64,000 nt of DNA, from positions 200,186-264,185 of the forward strand of contig MNCI01013584.1 of the NCBI GenBank assembly GCA_015680685.1. Direction: 5' to 3'. Source of the stretch: Gnetum montanum (taxonomy: Eukaryota; Streptophyta; Gnetopsida; Gnetales; Gnetaceae). The translations under genes and the position numbers were made by a program. This document shows positions 11,259 through 21,990 of this stretch, piece by piece. The notes below the pieces were generated by a model, which worked only from the letters and a program-made list of their open reading frames with translations, was not told where the DNA came from and did not search any database. Numbering within the stretch: the first letter of the stretch is position 1; every line of letters begins with the position of its first letter.

Positions 11259-11823
11259 CCCCGGTGAACAATGTTCAAAGGGTTGGATACTAGCATTCTT
11301 GGATTTTGGACTTGGCTTTCTTACAATTGACATTTTGGCATTTTGGCTTTCTGATGATTAGCTTTGGCAAAGAGATTGGTAAGTAGAAGGTTCCTGTTAA
11401 CGAGTTGTTGACAATAGTTCAAAAGGTTGTGACCATACCACTTCATTGTAAGCTGTGGCTGTCCACACTGCACATCAGTTGTACATCTTTTAGCCAAACA
11501 GAGATTAGATCCCCTAATCTTGGGGTAGTGCACTCTTTTACCCAAGATTTTTTCATTTCGTTTTACTATTATCATATTTTGCATTATTATCTATCATTTT
11601 GCATTTATCACTTATCGCTCAAGTTATATGGAACATCTTTAAAACAAATGTTTACAGAAGGTTATTGTACACTGATTAAGTCCCTGTCTAATCAACTAGA
11701 TCATTCAGGGCACCCCATTTTCATTTTTCTCTAGCATGGCCCTCACACAGATCCAGGGTTAGGTTGTACACCCAGTGACCTCTCGGTGTTCTATCCACCA
11801 ATATTTTCAGTCGCTATAGGTTT

Positions 11824-11843
11824 TGGCGCTAGAAGGAGGGCCC
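11824..11843 (+). other. Primer-binding site candidate
   Basis: TGGCGCTAGAAGGAGGGCCC begins five bases after the LTR end. The TGGCGC start (complement of a tRNA 3' GCGCCA) and the position are right for a PBS. I could not assign the tRNA with confidence. Confidence 0.55.
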
Positions 11844-12537
11844 TTTGTTCCCATTTTTTGTATCATGGGTAGTCCTGTACTCTATCTATACCCTGTCACC
11901 TACTAGTGTAGACATGACACCCTTGTGGTTGTCTACACACCATGTGATGCAGACTACTCATAATGATGGTTCCTCTGGAACCTAGTAAGACGAAAGCCTT
12001 CAACCACTTACTATACCATGATTACTTCGTTGACTACACTATGTTGCCTATGTCTTGTGAGGCATAGTGAGCCCCTTAGCGTAGTAGTCCTACTTAGTGT
12101 AGTAGGTGTAGCAATGAAGGAAGCCAGCTTCTGACACTCCCTAGCATACCCAGTTTTAGCCTCTCTCTTCTCTACAGTTTTTCTTTTATGACAAGAAAAT
12201 GATTCTCATGACCACTGTCATTCCCACCTCAGACCGAGAGGTCCCCTACTTTGTCCAACATGTGACAGATCCTGAGTGACTACCGAGCCCAGTGCTGGTA
12301 CAATGATAGTCCCTTAGGCTATGACACCTATCACATGAGCATTTGGCATAATATGCAGAGTGATATGATTTCCTCTATGCAAAAGTCCAGGTGAATCTAC
12401 CCTTGGATCGCCAGGAACTCAAGGATAAACATAACTTCAAGTTCTTCCACTAGAACAGGAGGTAGTTCATCCCTACTCTTGATGTTACCATCCCACTGAT
12501 TGAAGCATATCAATGGATGTTAAACCAACTAATCTGA
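11844..12537 (+). other. 5' leader of the Tat element
   Basis: Lies between PBS and the first recognisable gag frame. A short protein-like frame starts at the ATG near 12,201 (VIPTSDREVPYFVQHV) but meets stops. This could be the N-terminus of gag or a separate leader ORF; nothing in it is identified. Confidence 0.4.
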
Positions 12538-14530
12538 GTGAGTAGGTCTAGGGAACGAGACACAACATCCCATTATAATGAAGTGTTCCAAGATGGGCAG
12601 GAAGACTTGGACTCCCACTTTGAAGGTGATGGCCAGATGTATGCCATGGCTATCCCTTCCACCATTTTCCTCTTGTCAAACCCACTCTTCTCTTCTACCC
12701 CCTTCATGATCACCACAACCCTGCCATAACCTACATCCACTTCAACAATGGGTAGTCACCCAATTTTTTCAATGTACTAGCAAGTGGGACCTTCAACTTT
12801 GTTTTTAGTCACCCTCCCTTTTCAATTTGTTCTAGCATCGTATCCAACATTAGTCATAGCTACACTAACATACATGCAGACTCTACCTACATCACAATCA
12901 CATGTTAGTTTCACTCCTAGTCCCTTGTCGACACCTATCCCACCACCACCAGCAGACCCACTCTCAACTATGTGATGGACATGAGCCACTTCCCTCCCTA
13001 TTGCACAACCTTCTTAGATGTTGCATTATGTTGACCACCAAGTGTACCAAGTCACATAGGTGGTGCAAACAAACATAGGGTTGTGGACCACTCCACCTAT
13101 TGGGCAAGTAGCCAACCCCACAGTGCCACCAACAGCCATTGCCCCAAAAGCACCACCCACTGGGCGATGGACCACCCAGGCAACACCACTTGCTAGAGTA
13201 GCCCCAACGGTGCCCCCCATGGGACAGGCCACTACCCTTACAATGCCACCAACAATGGCTACTCCTATAGCCCCACAACCATTTGCAACATCCCCAAGTC
13301 TAGATCAAGCATTCCAAATCATCTAAACCTTCACTAAGAAAATCAAACAGCTTAAAGCTACAGGTTCTAACATTGTGCAGGTCATGGACTTTTACCTTGA
13401 TGACCCTATCAGCCTAGCTATCCCTATGCTTATGCTACCCCCTAGGGTGTTGCTCCTCCAATTTACAAAATACAACAAGGAGGGTGATCCCAATGTGCAT
13501 TTGGTGACCTTCAGGTCCAAATCTCTACTGCTACAACCATGGCCACAAACCATCATCTATGTCTTTGCCATGTCTCTGATAGGTAAAGCTTTAGATTGGT
13601 ACTGCACACTCCCACATGCCTCCATATCAACCTTGGAAGAGCTACTAAGCCAATTTGTAACTCACTTCAAGTATAACCTAAAATCAAAGGTTACATTAGA
13701 CTAGCTCATGAGTGTCAAGCAGGACCCACTAGAATCCGTGCAAAGATTCATACAATGGAGGAGCGTAACCTTGAACGAGAAACATGAGCCTATCACTAAG
13801 ACCCACTTTTTTGCCATCTTCAAGGGTGTAGTTAATGACTTCATCAAGTCTAAACTCTACTACCTAGCCCCACGCTCCCTTAGCCAAGTGTTTGCAAAAA
13901 CCAAGAGCATTCAGGATGTGGCTAAAGCCAGTAGGAATCCTACCTATGTGACATACAAAAATTCACACATCAAGAAAGACAAAGATAAGGGCAAGGCCAT
14001 AGCAACCATGGTGGCTGTTGTGGCCAACGAGACCAAGCCCAATAATAGCAACAACAAAAAGGATGCTATAATACCCAACGCTCCTGCTAACGCCATGCTT
14101 GGCTCAAGCAACATAGGACAGTCCTTAACATCAACACCTATGGCACCAATCCAACTAAGGCCCAACTTTGAGCATAAGGATTGCTCTAAGTACACCCCCT
14201 TACCTATTAAGCCTTCAGAACTCTTGAAGAAACTATTGGGAGTTGGGTGTATACAACATAAATGGATGTCGGAGGAGGCAATCAAATGTCATCAATAGTA
14301 CTACAAAGTTCTTAGGAACCCCTCTTTGGCTATGCCCAATGAACCTCTAGTTCCAAATAATTTTAGGTTGGAACGTTTCTATGACTATCACTAACTGTGT
14401 GGTCATGATATGGACTACTTCTTAGTGTTGAAAGATGACATACAACACATGATTGATTAGGGCAAGTTAGTCCTAGACGAGAGTAGTCCTGTCCATCCCG
14501 AAAACTAGTCAATGCATGTTTACAGAGACC
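12538..14530 (+). pseudogene. gag: Gag of the Tat-like element
   Basis: The N-terminal part is extremely Pro/Thr-rich (12,640-13,326, repeats like PTGRWTTQATPLARVAPTVP). After one TAA it continues in frame into a Retrotrans_gag core: QFTKYNKEGDPNVHLVTF, then PQTIIYVFAMSLIGKALDWY, then LEELLSQFVTHFKYN (13,375-13,704), and, after a TAG, 13,708-14,298. A Lys/Asn-rich linker follows. The nucleocapsid region FYDYH..CGHDMDYF (about 14,380-14,430) matches the Tat pattern C.YH...GHDTE.C, but both outer cysteines read as aromatic residues, so the knuckle looks inactivated. At least five stops; not functional as it stands. Confidence 0.8.
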
Positions 14531-15359
14531 CCTTGAATGCTAACAACATGGGGTATACCATCAATGTTATTGAAATTGAAAATAATCTAGAACCACCATA
14601 GCAACCATTCATGGTGTGTGTGCCTCCTTGTAATGCAAAAACACTAACAAAAACAACATCACAATAACCGTTTGTCCTTAAAGTTCCTTGTCAGACATCC
14701 ACCCCTACTCCTTTCATGCTTAAAGTGGCACCACTACCTACACCAATGTAATAGGCACCATTTGTCATTAAGGTGCCAAAACATCCAAGCTCCTCTACCG
14801 AAAGCTAGGCAATAAAAACTACACCACAGCCTCCTCATTCGAAAAGGCGTGAAGAGCATTTAGCAGACAAGCTAGCTAGGGAACGCATCCCATTAGGTCC
14901 TTCCAAGCCTACTCCCTTTTCCTCAATGCCCATGGCCCCTTCATCATTAGCAACTAGTAATGCTACATAGATGCAATCGTCACCTTCCCATCCAAGAAAG
15001 CTCAATGCTCAACTAGAAACCACTGCCCCTTAGGAGATTCATCTTCTAGGAAGAATAGAGGAGGAAAGGTGTAGCAAACAACAAGATGGTGGGTAGGATC
15101 TTCTCAATGCCCTTCCATAAGTCAAATAGACCCTGAAGTAGAAAAAAACAACTTTAAGCCTATATGACCTGATAATGACTTCTACAACACATTGTGAGGC
15201 CATGGTTTGCATGTTAGTGTCTATCCCGGTTGACAAAAACATGCTGGCCAAAGAGAAAGAAATCCATGCTATCATGCTTCCCTCTATGTCAAAAGAACCA
15301 TGGTAAGCTTAGTTGACATTTCATGATAAGTCCATTAAGGAGGACCTTGAAAAGGATTA

Positions 15360-15960
15360 GGTGACAACATCACCCATGTTCATCACAACTTAGGTCAACC
15401 AGTACAAGATCCGAAGGGTAGACGTTGATGACAAGGCCACTACCAATGTCATACCATTTCCCATAGTGGATAAATTGGACTTGGTTGATTAGATCAAGCC
15501 CATGGCAACTTCTTACCTAAAATTATTCAATGGGGTGCGTGTAGTGGTAAAGGAAACTATCCACATTAACTTTGTGGTAGGAGGCCAGGTCCCCATAAGC
15601 ATGGTCTTCATTGTGGTGGAAGAGATGCCCAAGTTCAACCTAATCTTGGTAAGGTCATGGTTAGCCCAATTAAGGGCTGTCTCTTCACCAATACATCAAG
15701 AGATTCACCTACCCTACACATGTGGGGAAGTGGTGATCTACAGTGATGAAGCGGCTGCCCAAGAAATAAACAACATTGATATGGAGCAGGGTTTGGAGAT
15801 AGTAATCTCTAAGAATGAGCATCTATTCATGCTAAAACCCCTTGCTTAACTGATGAGCCAGCCAACAATGCTGACTCAGATAGAGAAACTATGTGGGCCG
15901 AGTTGACTTTTCAAACAGTAGACAATGACATAGAAGAATACCATAACAAATCCTCTCAGC
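15360..15960 (+). pseudogene. Aspartic protease of the Tat-like element
   Basis: An open stretch at 15,502-15,849 encodes the C-terminal half of a retropepsin-like protein (GVRVVVKETIHINFVVGGQ, FNLILVRSWLAQLRAVSS, IHQEIHLPYTCGEV), equivalent to the 'ILGRPWL...A..S..H' block of plant Ty3/gypsy proteases. Upstream, after a stop near 15,490, the frame reads DVDDKATTNVIPFPIVDKL where a D-x-G-A-x-x-N active-site loop would be expected, so the catalytic loop is altered. It precedes the 6-kb insert rather than RT. Confidence 0.7.
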
Positions 15961-16013
15961 CATATGCTTCACCTATTCCACAATGGGTTAGGAAACAACT
16001 ACATAATTAGAGA

Positions 16014-16310
16014 TTGCCTCTAATTCAATCCCATAAAGGCTTGGCTTTAACATTTTTTATCTCCTTCCATCTTAATGTTAGCATCATGCTCACTGTTTGC
16101 ATTATGTTCATTTTTAGCAACATGTTCACTATTTGCATTATGTTCACTTTTGGAATTACGATCGCTATCTACATTGTTTTAATTGTTTGCATCACGTCTA
16201 CTATTTGCATTCACATTGTGTCTACTATTTACATTATTCCCACCATTTACATCATGGTTGTTGCTCACATTAATTATCAACTGCCCAGCCCAAAACAACC
16301 TTAAACTATT
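16014..16310. repeat. Degenerate short tandem repeat, perhaps an antisense coding repeat
   Basis: Repeats like ACTATTTGCATTATGTTCA recur with a period of about 36 bp. The plus frame gives a hydrophobic low-complexity ORF. The minus frame gives an Asn/Ser/His-rich repeat (SEHNANSEHVAKNEHNANSE) with one stop, preceded by a pyrimidine-rich acceptor-like GTTGTTTTGGGCTGGGCAG. It could be a terminal or alternative exon of the antisense gene or simple repeat DNA. Confidence 0.45.
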
Positions 16311-16500
16311 GCAATGGTCCAAAATGGCATAAAACTAGTGATGACCCAAAATGGCCTTAAACTACCATCGTGGTTGCTAAGGCCTAAAACTAGCAACTCC
16401 ACTTCTAAAATAAAAAAATTATCATTAAGAAATGGCCCAAAATGGCCTTAAACTATTGCTGCGGCCCGAAATGCCCTAAAACTAAAATGAGAGGCCCTCG
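16280..16500. repeat. Left cluster of 'ccttaaacta' repeats
   Basis: Five or so copies of GGCC(T)TAAACTA(GCAA), interspersed with CCCAAAATGG. The same core recurs at 21,760-21,990 and, as AAACTGGCAC units, after integrase. It marks the left side of the antisense gene. Confidence 0.6.
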
Positions 16501-16813
16501 AGGGGCCCAAACCCATTAATAAGAAAAAAATAATAAATATAATGGATTAAACAAAAATAAATAAATTGTTTCACATTATTTTCTTCATAAAATTATAGTC
16601 CATATAATAATGTTCACAAAAAATTAAATTCAAAAACAAAAATAAAAATCTTTCACTGCCATACTATAAGTCTTTGTCCACACCACCATTTCCTGTTCCA
16701 CTAGGTCTTGCATCTCCATTTGGATCTTGCATAAGGTAGGAAATAAAATAGTGAATCAAAACTATGATAAGGCTCTCATAAAATAAACTATGACACAATA
16801 AAGAGTGACTAAC

Positions 16814-17630
16814 CTGAGATGTCCCCACATCCATTTCGGAGGGCATCCTATCCATGCCAACCACAAGATGTTGTAGAATCTCCTCCTTAGTGAGGTTGGC
16901 CTAGTTTTCCTCTCCTAGATTAGCGCTTGCCAAAAATTTCCCTTTCTCCACAATTATCTATCTGGGTGATCCTGGGGAAAAGGTGGTGGTGGTGGTCTCC
17001 TCAGTAGGTAAGGTTATTTCCCTTTCAGAAGACTCACTGACCGTCAACTATTGCATGAACTTCTCATAGGCCCTAGAAGCACTAATGACATCAAGGAATA
17101 TCTTATGGGTATGCAAATTAATAGAATAATCTTGGTATTATTTATGATATTTGGCACATTTCATTTTATACATATTTTGATGGTTCTTTTGGGCATATCC
17201 CCATTTGTACACCTTTGTGCTATAATCCTTCTAGTCTTGATTCTTTTGGGCCAGAAGGTCCATTTGCATGTGTTGTTTAATAATCTCGTGAGTGGACTCA
17301 TTTTTACTCCATACGGCTATCCAATATCTTGCATAGTTAATAATATCCATATGCCAACTACCATCACAAGGGTCATGGGCCAATAGGAACTCATTTCTAG
17401 ACCAAAGTTCCTCCAAGTCAACGGCTTGGTTGGCCTTTTCTTTCTCAAGTTTTTGTACCCTCTTCCAAAGGTCCTCATTGACATGCCTACACTCCCATAA
17501 GGAGCATGCTGAGTATAATGCACATTTACTTATTTCCTTGTATATATGACAAGGTACCTTGACTACCTCTAGAGGAAGTTTAGGCATAGCATTGACCTCA
17601 ACAGTTTGTCAGGGGTCCCCACTTGAGATA
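16814..17630 (-). pseudogene. Exon 8 of the antisense gene: long coiled-coil exon
   Basis: One frame runs about 255 codons with five TAG/TAA stops. It includes HVNEDLWKRVQKLEKEKANQ followed by AVDLEELWSRNEFLL (heptad-like coiled coil, about 17,470-17,390), WHMDIINYARYWIAVWSKNE, a Thr-rich run TLPTEETTTTTFSPGS and LTKEEILQHLVVGMDRMPSE. It ends at CAG/GTTAGT (16,813). An 88-base intron ending CCTTATGCAAG leads in phase to E9 (IQMEMQDLVEQEMVVW). Confidence 0.6.
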
Positions 17631-17724
17631 AGAAGCTATCAGTCACACATGGGCAAGCATTAGTCATAGTGACATAGCAAAAATGCAACAACTTAGAGAG
17701 CTTAACATAGCAACTTCAACATAC

Positions 17725-18242
17725 CTGTCTCAGGATTGATCTGCCTTAGGCAATCGATCATGTCATCAACCACCCCCTCTGTAAAGGTAAATTTATCAGG
17801 GGTCTCAATCCATGGTCGAAGACAAATCAAGGAAAAAGGATCAAGGGCACTAACAATGGTGTTATTTCCATAATAAAACATGTTAGCAATGATGGAGAGG
17901 ACAACAAAAAATCTGATGAACAACATAAAAGATAGTGCAAATCTCCTACCTAGCAAACCCTTAGGGGCAATAGCGGGGGGATCACCCATCGACACACTCT
18001 CAAGCAAGCGATCAAACTCGCCAACATCAAAATGCAGCCCCTCCCCTTCTAGCTGAATCAAAAGTGTGGTGGCTTCCTTAATAGTCAGTGTTCCTTAGGT
18101 ACTAAAGCACATTCCACAAAAGGATCATCAGTAGGGGCCTCTTCCTCTATGGCAAGGACCTCTTCTTCTATAGTTGAGGCCTCTTCTTCCTCTTCAGCAG
18201 GCACCCTTGCTTCAGGGGCCAAAACCTCTTCTTCTTCCTCTT
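17725..18242 (-). pseudogene. Exons 6 and 7 of the antisense gene: acidic segment and short exon
   Basis: E6 after TTTATTAG reads a strongly acidic frame (EEEEEVLAPEARVPAEEEEE, then STIEEEVLAIEEEAPTDDP). After a one-base shift it continues ATTLLIQLEGEGLHFDVGEF then DRLLESVSMGDPPAIAPKGLL, ending CTAG/GTAGGA. The alternative phase gives a basic run KRKKKRFWPLK, so the phase is not certain. E7 is 54 bases between TTTACCTTTACAG and GTATGT; joined to E6 it reads EGVVDDMIDCLRQINPET without a stop. Confidence 0.55.
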
Positions 18243-19843
18243 CTAATAAACATGTTCAAAGTAAGTAGGATACTCCAACATAAAATGAACACTATGTTGT
18301 GCTATGCTACACAGTGTAGCAGGTGATATGCTAATCAGATAGTTAAGCACACTTACCAATAGTGGTTGTACTCTGCGAACTTTGATTTGTAGCTTTCTCC
18401 CCCTCTCTTCATTTATGTGGGGAGGTTCTTTCATAGCACAAGACTTTTTATGTTGTAGCCTAGTTTTCATAGTTTCTGCAATGAGGTGTCTCCCCCTTAA
18501 CACATTGCCAGTGTTAATAGAAGGCACCTCTCCCACGTTGTCTGAGGCACGAAAGGTATGCCCCACCCGATCCCTTGTTGTTATTGAAAGTGATTCCCCA
18601 ATAGCTTCTGGGGGTCTTGGGATCGGGTGGTGCAGAAAACCTGGCAAATCCATGGCTTGGATATCTGGTTACGATCCTGCTATACCTAGATGCCATTTTC
18701 ACAAACCACTAGGAATTCCACAAACCATCACAAGCAAGATATAAACAAGGCATAGTGAACATTAAAATGTGCACCAAGCTTCTCACAAAGTTTGACCATT
18801 TCAACCTGCAAGCCTTTCGAGAGGTACTTGCCCAAGTTGTAGTAGGTCCCTTCTTCCATAATGTCCTGCATGATCCAGGTCTACTCTACTCCAAGGATTT
18901 TTCCTTGGGAGAGTAGCTTAGGAAAGGCATGGGCATGGAAGATAGGGTAAACTATTTGGGCCACCGCTAGCTTGACCTTGTGGATGTAAATCCCCTTTTG
19001 GTCCTTGCTTGTCCTTAGCCATTCCTTGATATCGTCTTGATGGTTTGCATCTTTGCTAGACTTTTCTCCTACAGGGAGACCATTAGAAGGGACACCGAAA
19101 AGATCTACAAATAGTTTGTCATTAATTTCAAACATCACCCACACATTATGAATCCCTGTGAGGAAGTGGTCAGCCTTTTCAGAAAAGGGATTAGCTAGGG
19201 AAAGTATTTCTATAGCAAGGATTCTTGGATTTACTACCAAGAATAAATCCATGAGCCTAGCCTCCTAGATGTTGTGAACAAAGGTGGCTAGGGCCCCATT
19301 GCAAAGCCAACACTAAGTCTCATCCACCTCCTATACTTGAAGAAGAGGTTGGTCTCGTCACGCCCAGAGGTAATCATTGTAACCTCTTGGGATGCACTTT
19401 CTACTATAATAAATAGCAACAAAAGTTACCAAAATAAAATCATCACTTAAGCACATAAACACAAATGCATGATTTAACATACTAGATTTAAACGATGTAG
19501 CAAATGGTGGAATTTCCACTAGAACGTCTTCTATGGTAAGCGGTCAACGAGATGTCTATTTGCTATCCAACCAGCCAACTTCTTCACATTTTCCATAGAA
19601 CTTGGAATACTTATTTTGATAGGTTTTGAAATCAAGCCCAAGTTGTTCTATAACCCTGGCATGCACATTCTCGGTAGAAGAGAACTCTTGCAGAGCTGTT
19701 TGGGCCAATGCCAATGTATCCGTGTTACTGTGAAGACCATCCTTATCAATATAAAACTTGGTAACATGGAAAATATGGTAAGAATTTTTGACTAGTGCAA
19801 GGAAAATGATACAACATGTTTAAAACACCTTCACAAGAATCAC

Positions 19844-20292
19844 CTGCAAGTGCAATAAATGGTTCCAAGTGGGTTCTGGTAGTAGGTGCCCATGTAATGG
19901 GTAACATACAACATGTTGTATAGATGTAGCATTTGAATTTGAGCATGTCCTAGATCCAACTTAAGCACCTCAAGCCCCTTGGGCATCGGTCTAACCCTTC
20001 TTCCCCTTTGCCTTCGATTGACCCATCAGCCATGAACTTTAGAATGCCCTAGTTTGCCCCAGGCAACAACCTTTCAGTAAATACAGTGGTTGTTTCGGTT
20101 GATAAGTGTGACCACATGATCACACTAAAATGGTGAAGGAGAAACTCTAGAAAGTCTCATGCACCCTCTTGGAACTAGACCTCCTGATGTCCTACCCATG
20201 TGTGGGGAGGGGGGATGTTGTCCACAGGTTCACTAAGGTATCATAGGACTCCTACCAGCTCAAGGATGATCATGATAGGTTTTAGCATGACC
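19844..20292 (-). pseudogene. Exon 2 of the antisense gene: FCP1/NIF-like (HAD-fold) domain
   Basis: The open phase continues from exon 1 and reads MLKPIMIILELVGVL, then, after stops at likely Trp/Gln codons, EGA.DFLEFLLHHFSVIMWS followed by HLSTETTTVFTERLLPG. This matches the order of HAD-type C-terminal-domain phosphatases: a hydrophobic strand ending in a D-x-D-G-x-(L/T) loop, then RPG..dFL......F.V..WTS. Here the two motif-I aspartates read Glu and Val (LELVGVL), so phosphatase activity would be absent or the copy is degenerate. After a shift near 20,010 the exon ends RPMPKGLEVLKLDLGHAQIQ and MLHLYNMLYVTHYMGTYYQN. The similarity is by eye and needs a profile search. Confidence 0.5.
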
Positions 20293-20439
20293 CTATGCAA
20301 TACAATAAGAAATTGTTAGTGCAACACTCAAGTGATGATTACCTAGTAGTGTAGCATAACCCCTTCTATACAATTTTTTTTCCTTAGGCATGAAACAATA
20401 AGTCCTTGGTAAACTAGGATTAAACATTGCATGAAGCGT

Positions 20440-20900
20440 AACAAAGTGTCACACATAGCATAGTATAGTAGCTATGCCCTACATAGTGTAGCGTAGCAGC
20501 TATGCCCTACATAGTGTAGCATAGCAGCTATGCCCTGCATAACATAGCATAGTAGGAAGGTCCTGTACAACATAGCATAGTAGCCACACTTTGTATAATA
20601 GTAATGGTTGTGTTACGTGCAACGTAGCTGGACAACCACACCCCATGCAGCGTAATAAAGTGGCAAGTACAATAGATGCAACAATGTGACAAGTATAACG
20701 ATATGACAAGTACAAGAAGAAAAACATGTATCAGGCATGCCAATGTAGCAAGAAAAACACTCTAACAGCGTGGCAGCATAGTGGGCCTTTAAAAGTGTAG
20801 TAGCGTGACATATTGCTAGCATAACAGCCTAACGAGCTTGTCAATATAACAGTGTAGCATAACAAGAACTAAAATGTAACAATCTAACAGCACCAATGAC
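20440..20900. repeat. Motif-rich repeat in intron 1 of the antisense gene
   Basis: A 28-bp unit AGCTATGCCCTACATAGTGT... occurs three times from about 20,470 to 20,553 and grades into GTAGCATAGC-type repeats to about 20,900. The unit contains the CTACATAGTGTAGC motif of the LTR U3 (20478-20492 and 20507-20520). Short Cys/Tyr-rich ORFs here come from the repeat and are not genes. Confidence 0.75.
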
Positions 20901-21611
20901 CAGAACAATATGGCCTATGAAAAAATAACTCATCACATTCTTATTTTCCTAGCCCTACCCCACCACATGAAACATAGCCAGGTGAAACACAGACATAATA
21001 AAGTCTCCCTTTGCTCATGCTATGCTATGACGAGCATGTGCTACACTGTCCTAAAACTTTGCAAACAAACAATCCCTTCTAAGGGTGGTATGCTATGTTG
21101 AGCATGTGTGCTATAGCACAGTGACCATTCTTAACAATGGTGGCTAAGGTGGTACCACACGTAGTCATAGCATAGCAACCATATGGCCACTATGGCTAGA
21201 GTGGCAACAGCCACGACGCAACAGCCAAAATGACAATAAAAGCAATGAAAACAATTACAGTAATGATGACTGTGATGGCCAAAATAGTAATGAAAATGGC
21301 AATCTAACCTGATACATCACATAACAAAAACGAGGGTAGCATAGTGACTTACCGATTAGACAAAGGGTCCTGCCACTCCTCAATGTGCACCTTCGAGAGG
21401 CATCCTAGACTATTCTTCACTTCATCTACCTTGGCAAGCCCTTGATGCCTACGTTTGCTTTTACGTGCCATTGCTTACTCACAAACTCAAGTGTATTGGC
21501 TGTATCAATTGGCTATGCTACACCTATTACACTCTTTCTTAGCTTGACCATGCTATGCTCTGGGTGTTGGCTCTAACAATGAAAATGATAAGTTTACTAG
21601 AGGGTAATCCC

Positions 21612-21620
21612 CTATTTATA
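21612..21620 (-). promoter_or_regulatory. TATA box of the antisense gene
   Basis: The minus strand reads TATAAATAG about 140 bases upstream of the ATG at 21,471, so a transcription start near 21,585 gives a leader of about 110 bases. Copies of the GTAGCATAG motif lie just upstream (21,670-21,750). Confidence 0.6.
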
Positions 21621-21759
21621 GCCAACACAATAAAAACAACTATCACTTTCATACCCCGAATAATGGATAACACTCCTATAGCATAGCACTACCATAGCAT
21701 AGCATGTCCCCACTGCAACATAGTGCTCGGCTGTAGCATAGTAAGCAAGTCCACCAAAA

Positions 21760-21990
21760 TTTTCACTTCATCTTTACAAATTTTACATGGTTATGGTTTT
21801 CCAAGACCTTAAACTAGCAATTTTAACTCATAGTGTAGCCCAGCTATAGTCTGCCATAACCTTAAATTGGCAATTTTAGGATTCATCTTACATTTTAGAC
21901 CCAATGAAAGTCCACCACGACCTTAAACTAGCAACTTTAACTCACAATATTACATGGTTATGGTCAACTAAGACCTTAAACTAGTAATTT
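21760..21990. repeat. Right cluster of 'ccttaaactagca' repeats
   Basis: GACCTTAAACTAGCAA occurs about 21,808, 21,918 and, in variant form, about 21,867 and 21,970, with the longer shared context TTTACATGGTTATGGT. With the cluster at 16,280-16,500 it brackets the antisense gene. Confidence 0.65.

Larger units (their letters stand above)
9591..11818 (+). repeat. 5' LTR of giant Tat-like element
   Basis: Aligned by eye with 27,477-29,675 along its whole length: shared CCATAAATTTC near the start, AGCATGGTGTCACATTGCACC-like sequence, TATA box, and AAGGTTATTGTACAC then AAGTCCCTGTCTAATCAAC near the end. It starts TAAAATGCC (TGAAACACC in the right LTR) and ends GTCGCTATA (GTCGCTACA on the right). 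U3 of about 1.65 kb is studded with near-palindromes of the GCTACATAGTGTAGC type. Confidence 0.85.
16630..21471 (-). pseudogene. Spliced antisense accessory gene, at least 9 exons, between protease and RT of the Tat element
   Basis: Unknown protein. Inferred exons on the minus strand: E1 21471-21353 (MARKSKRRHQG, basic start; donor CG/GTAAGT); E2 20292-19844 (acceptor TTGCATAG; phosphatase-like); E3 19791-19493; E4 19403-18775; E5 18708-18357 (donor GTAAGT); E6 18242-17950 (acidic); E7 17778-17725; E8 about 17630-16814 (coiled coil); E9 16725-16630 (ends TGA). Introns 21352-20293, 19492-19404, 17949-17779 and 16813-16726 keep an open phase across the junction; the junctions E2/E3, E4/E5, E5/E6 and E7/E8 do not resolve cleanly. 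E4 contains LFVDLFGVPSNGLPVGE and EEGTYYNLGKYLSKGLQVEM. Stops and a few one-base shifts (about 20,010, 19,300, 18,580, 18,080) show decay. Antisense extra ORFs are known in some Tat elements, but a many-exon gene at this position is not one I recognise. Confidence 0.65.

Noticed and set aside
12964-13278. Minus-strand Gly/Trp/Cys-rich ORF
   Set aside because: Antisense of the Pro-rich gag repeats of the Tat element; composition explained by the repeat.
13944-14285. Minus-strand ORF of 113 codons in Tat gag
   Set aside because: Shadow of the Lys/Asn-rich gag region, which aligns with the Retrotrans_gag context.
16014-16304. Plus-strand ORF of 96 codons that looks like a multi-pass membrane protein
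   Set aside because: It is the translation of a short tandem repeat (TTTGCATTATGTTCACT type); hydrophobicity follows from T-rich second codon positions.
20500-20822. Three overlapping minus-strand Cys/Leu/Tyr-rich ORFs
   Set aside because: Translations of the GTAGCATAGC repeat inside intron 1 of the antisense gene.
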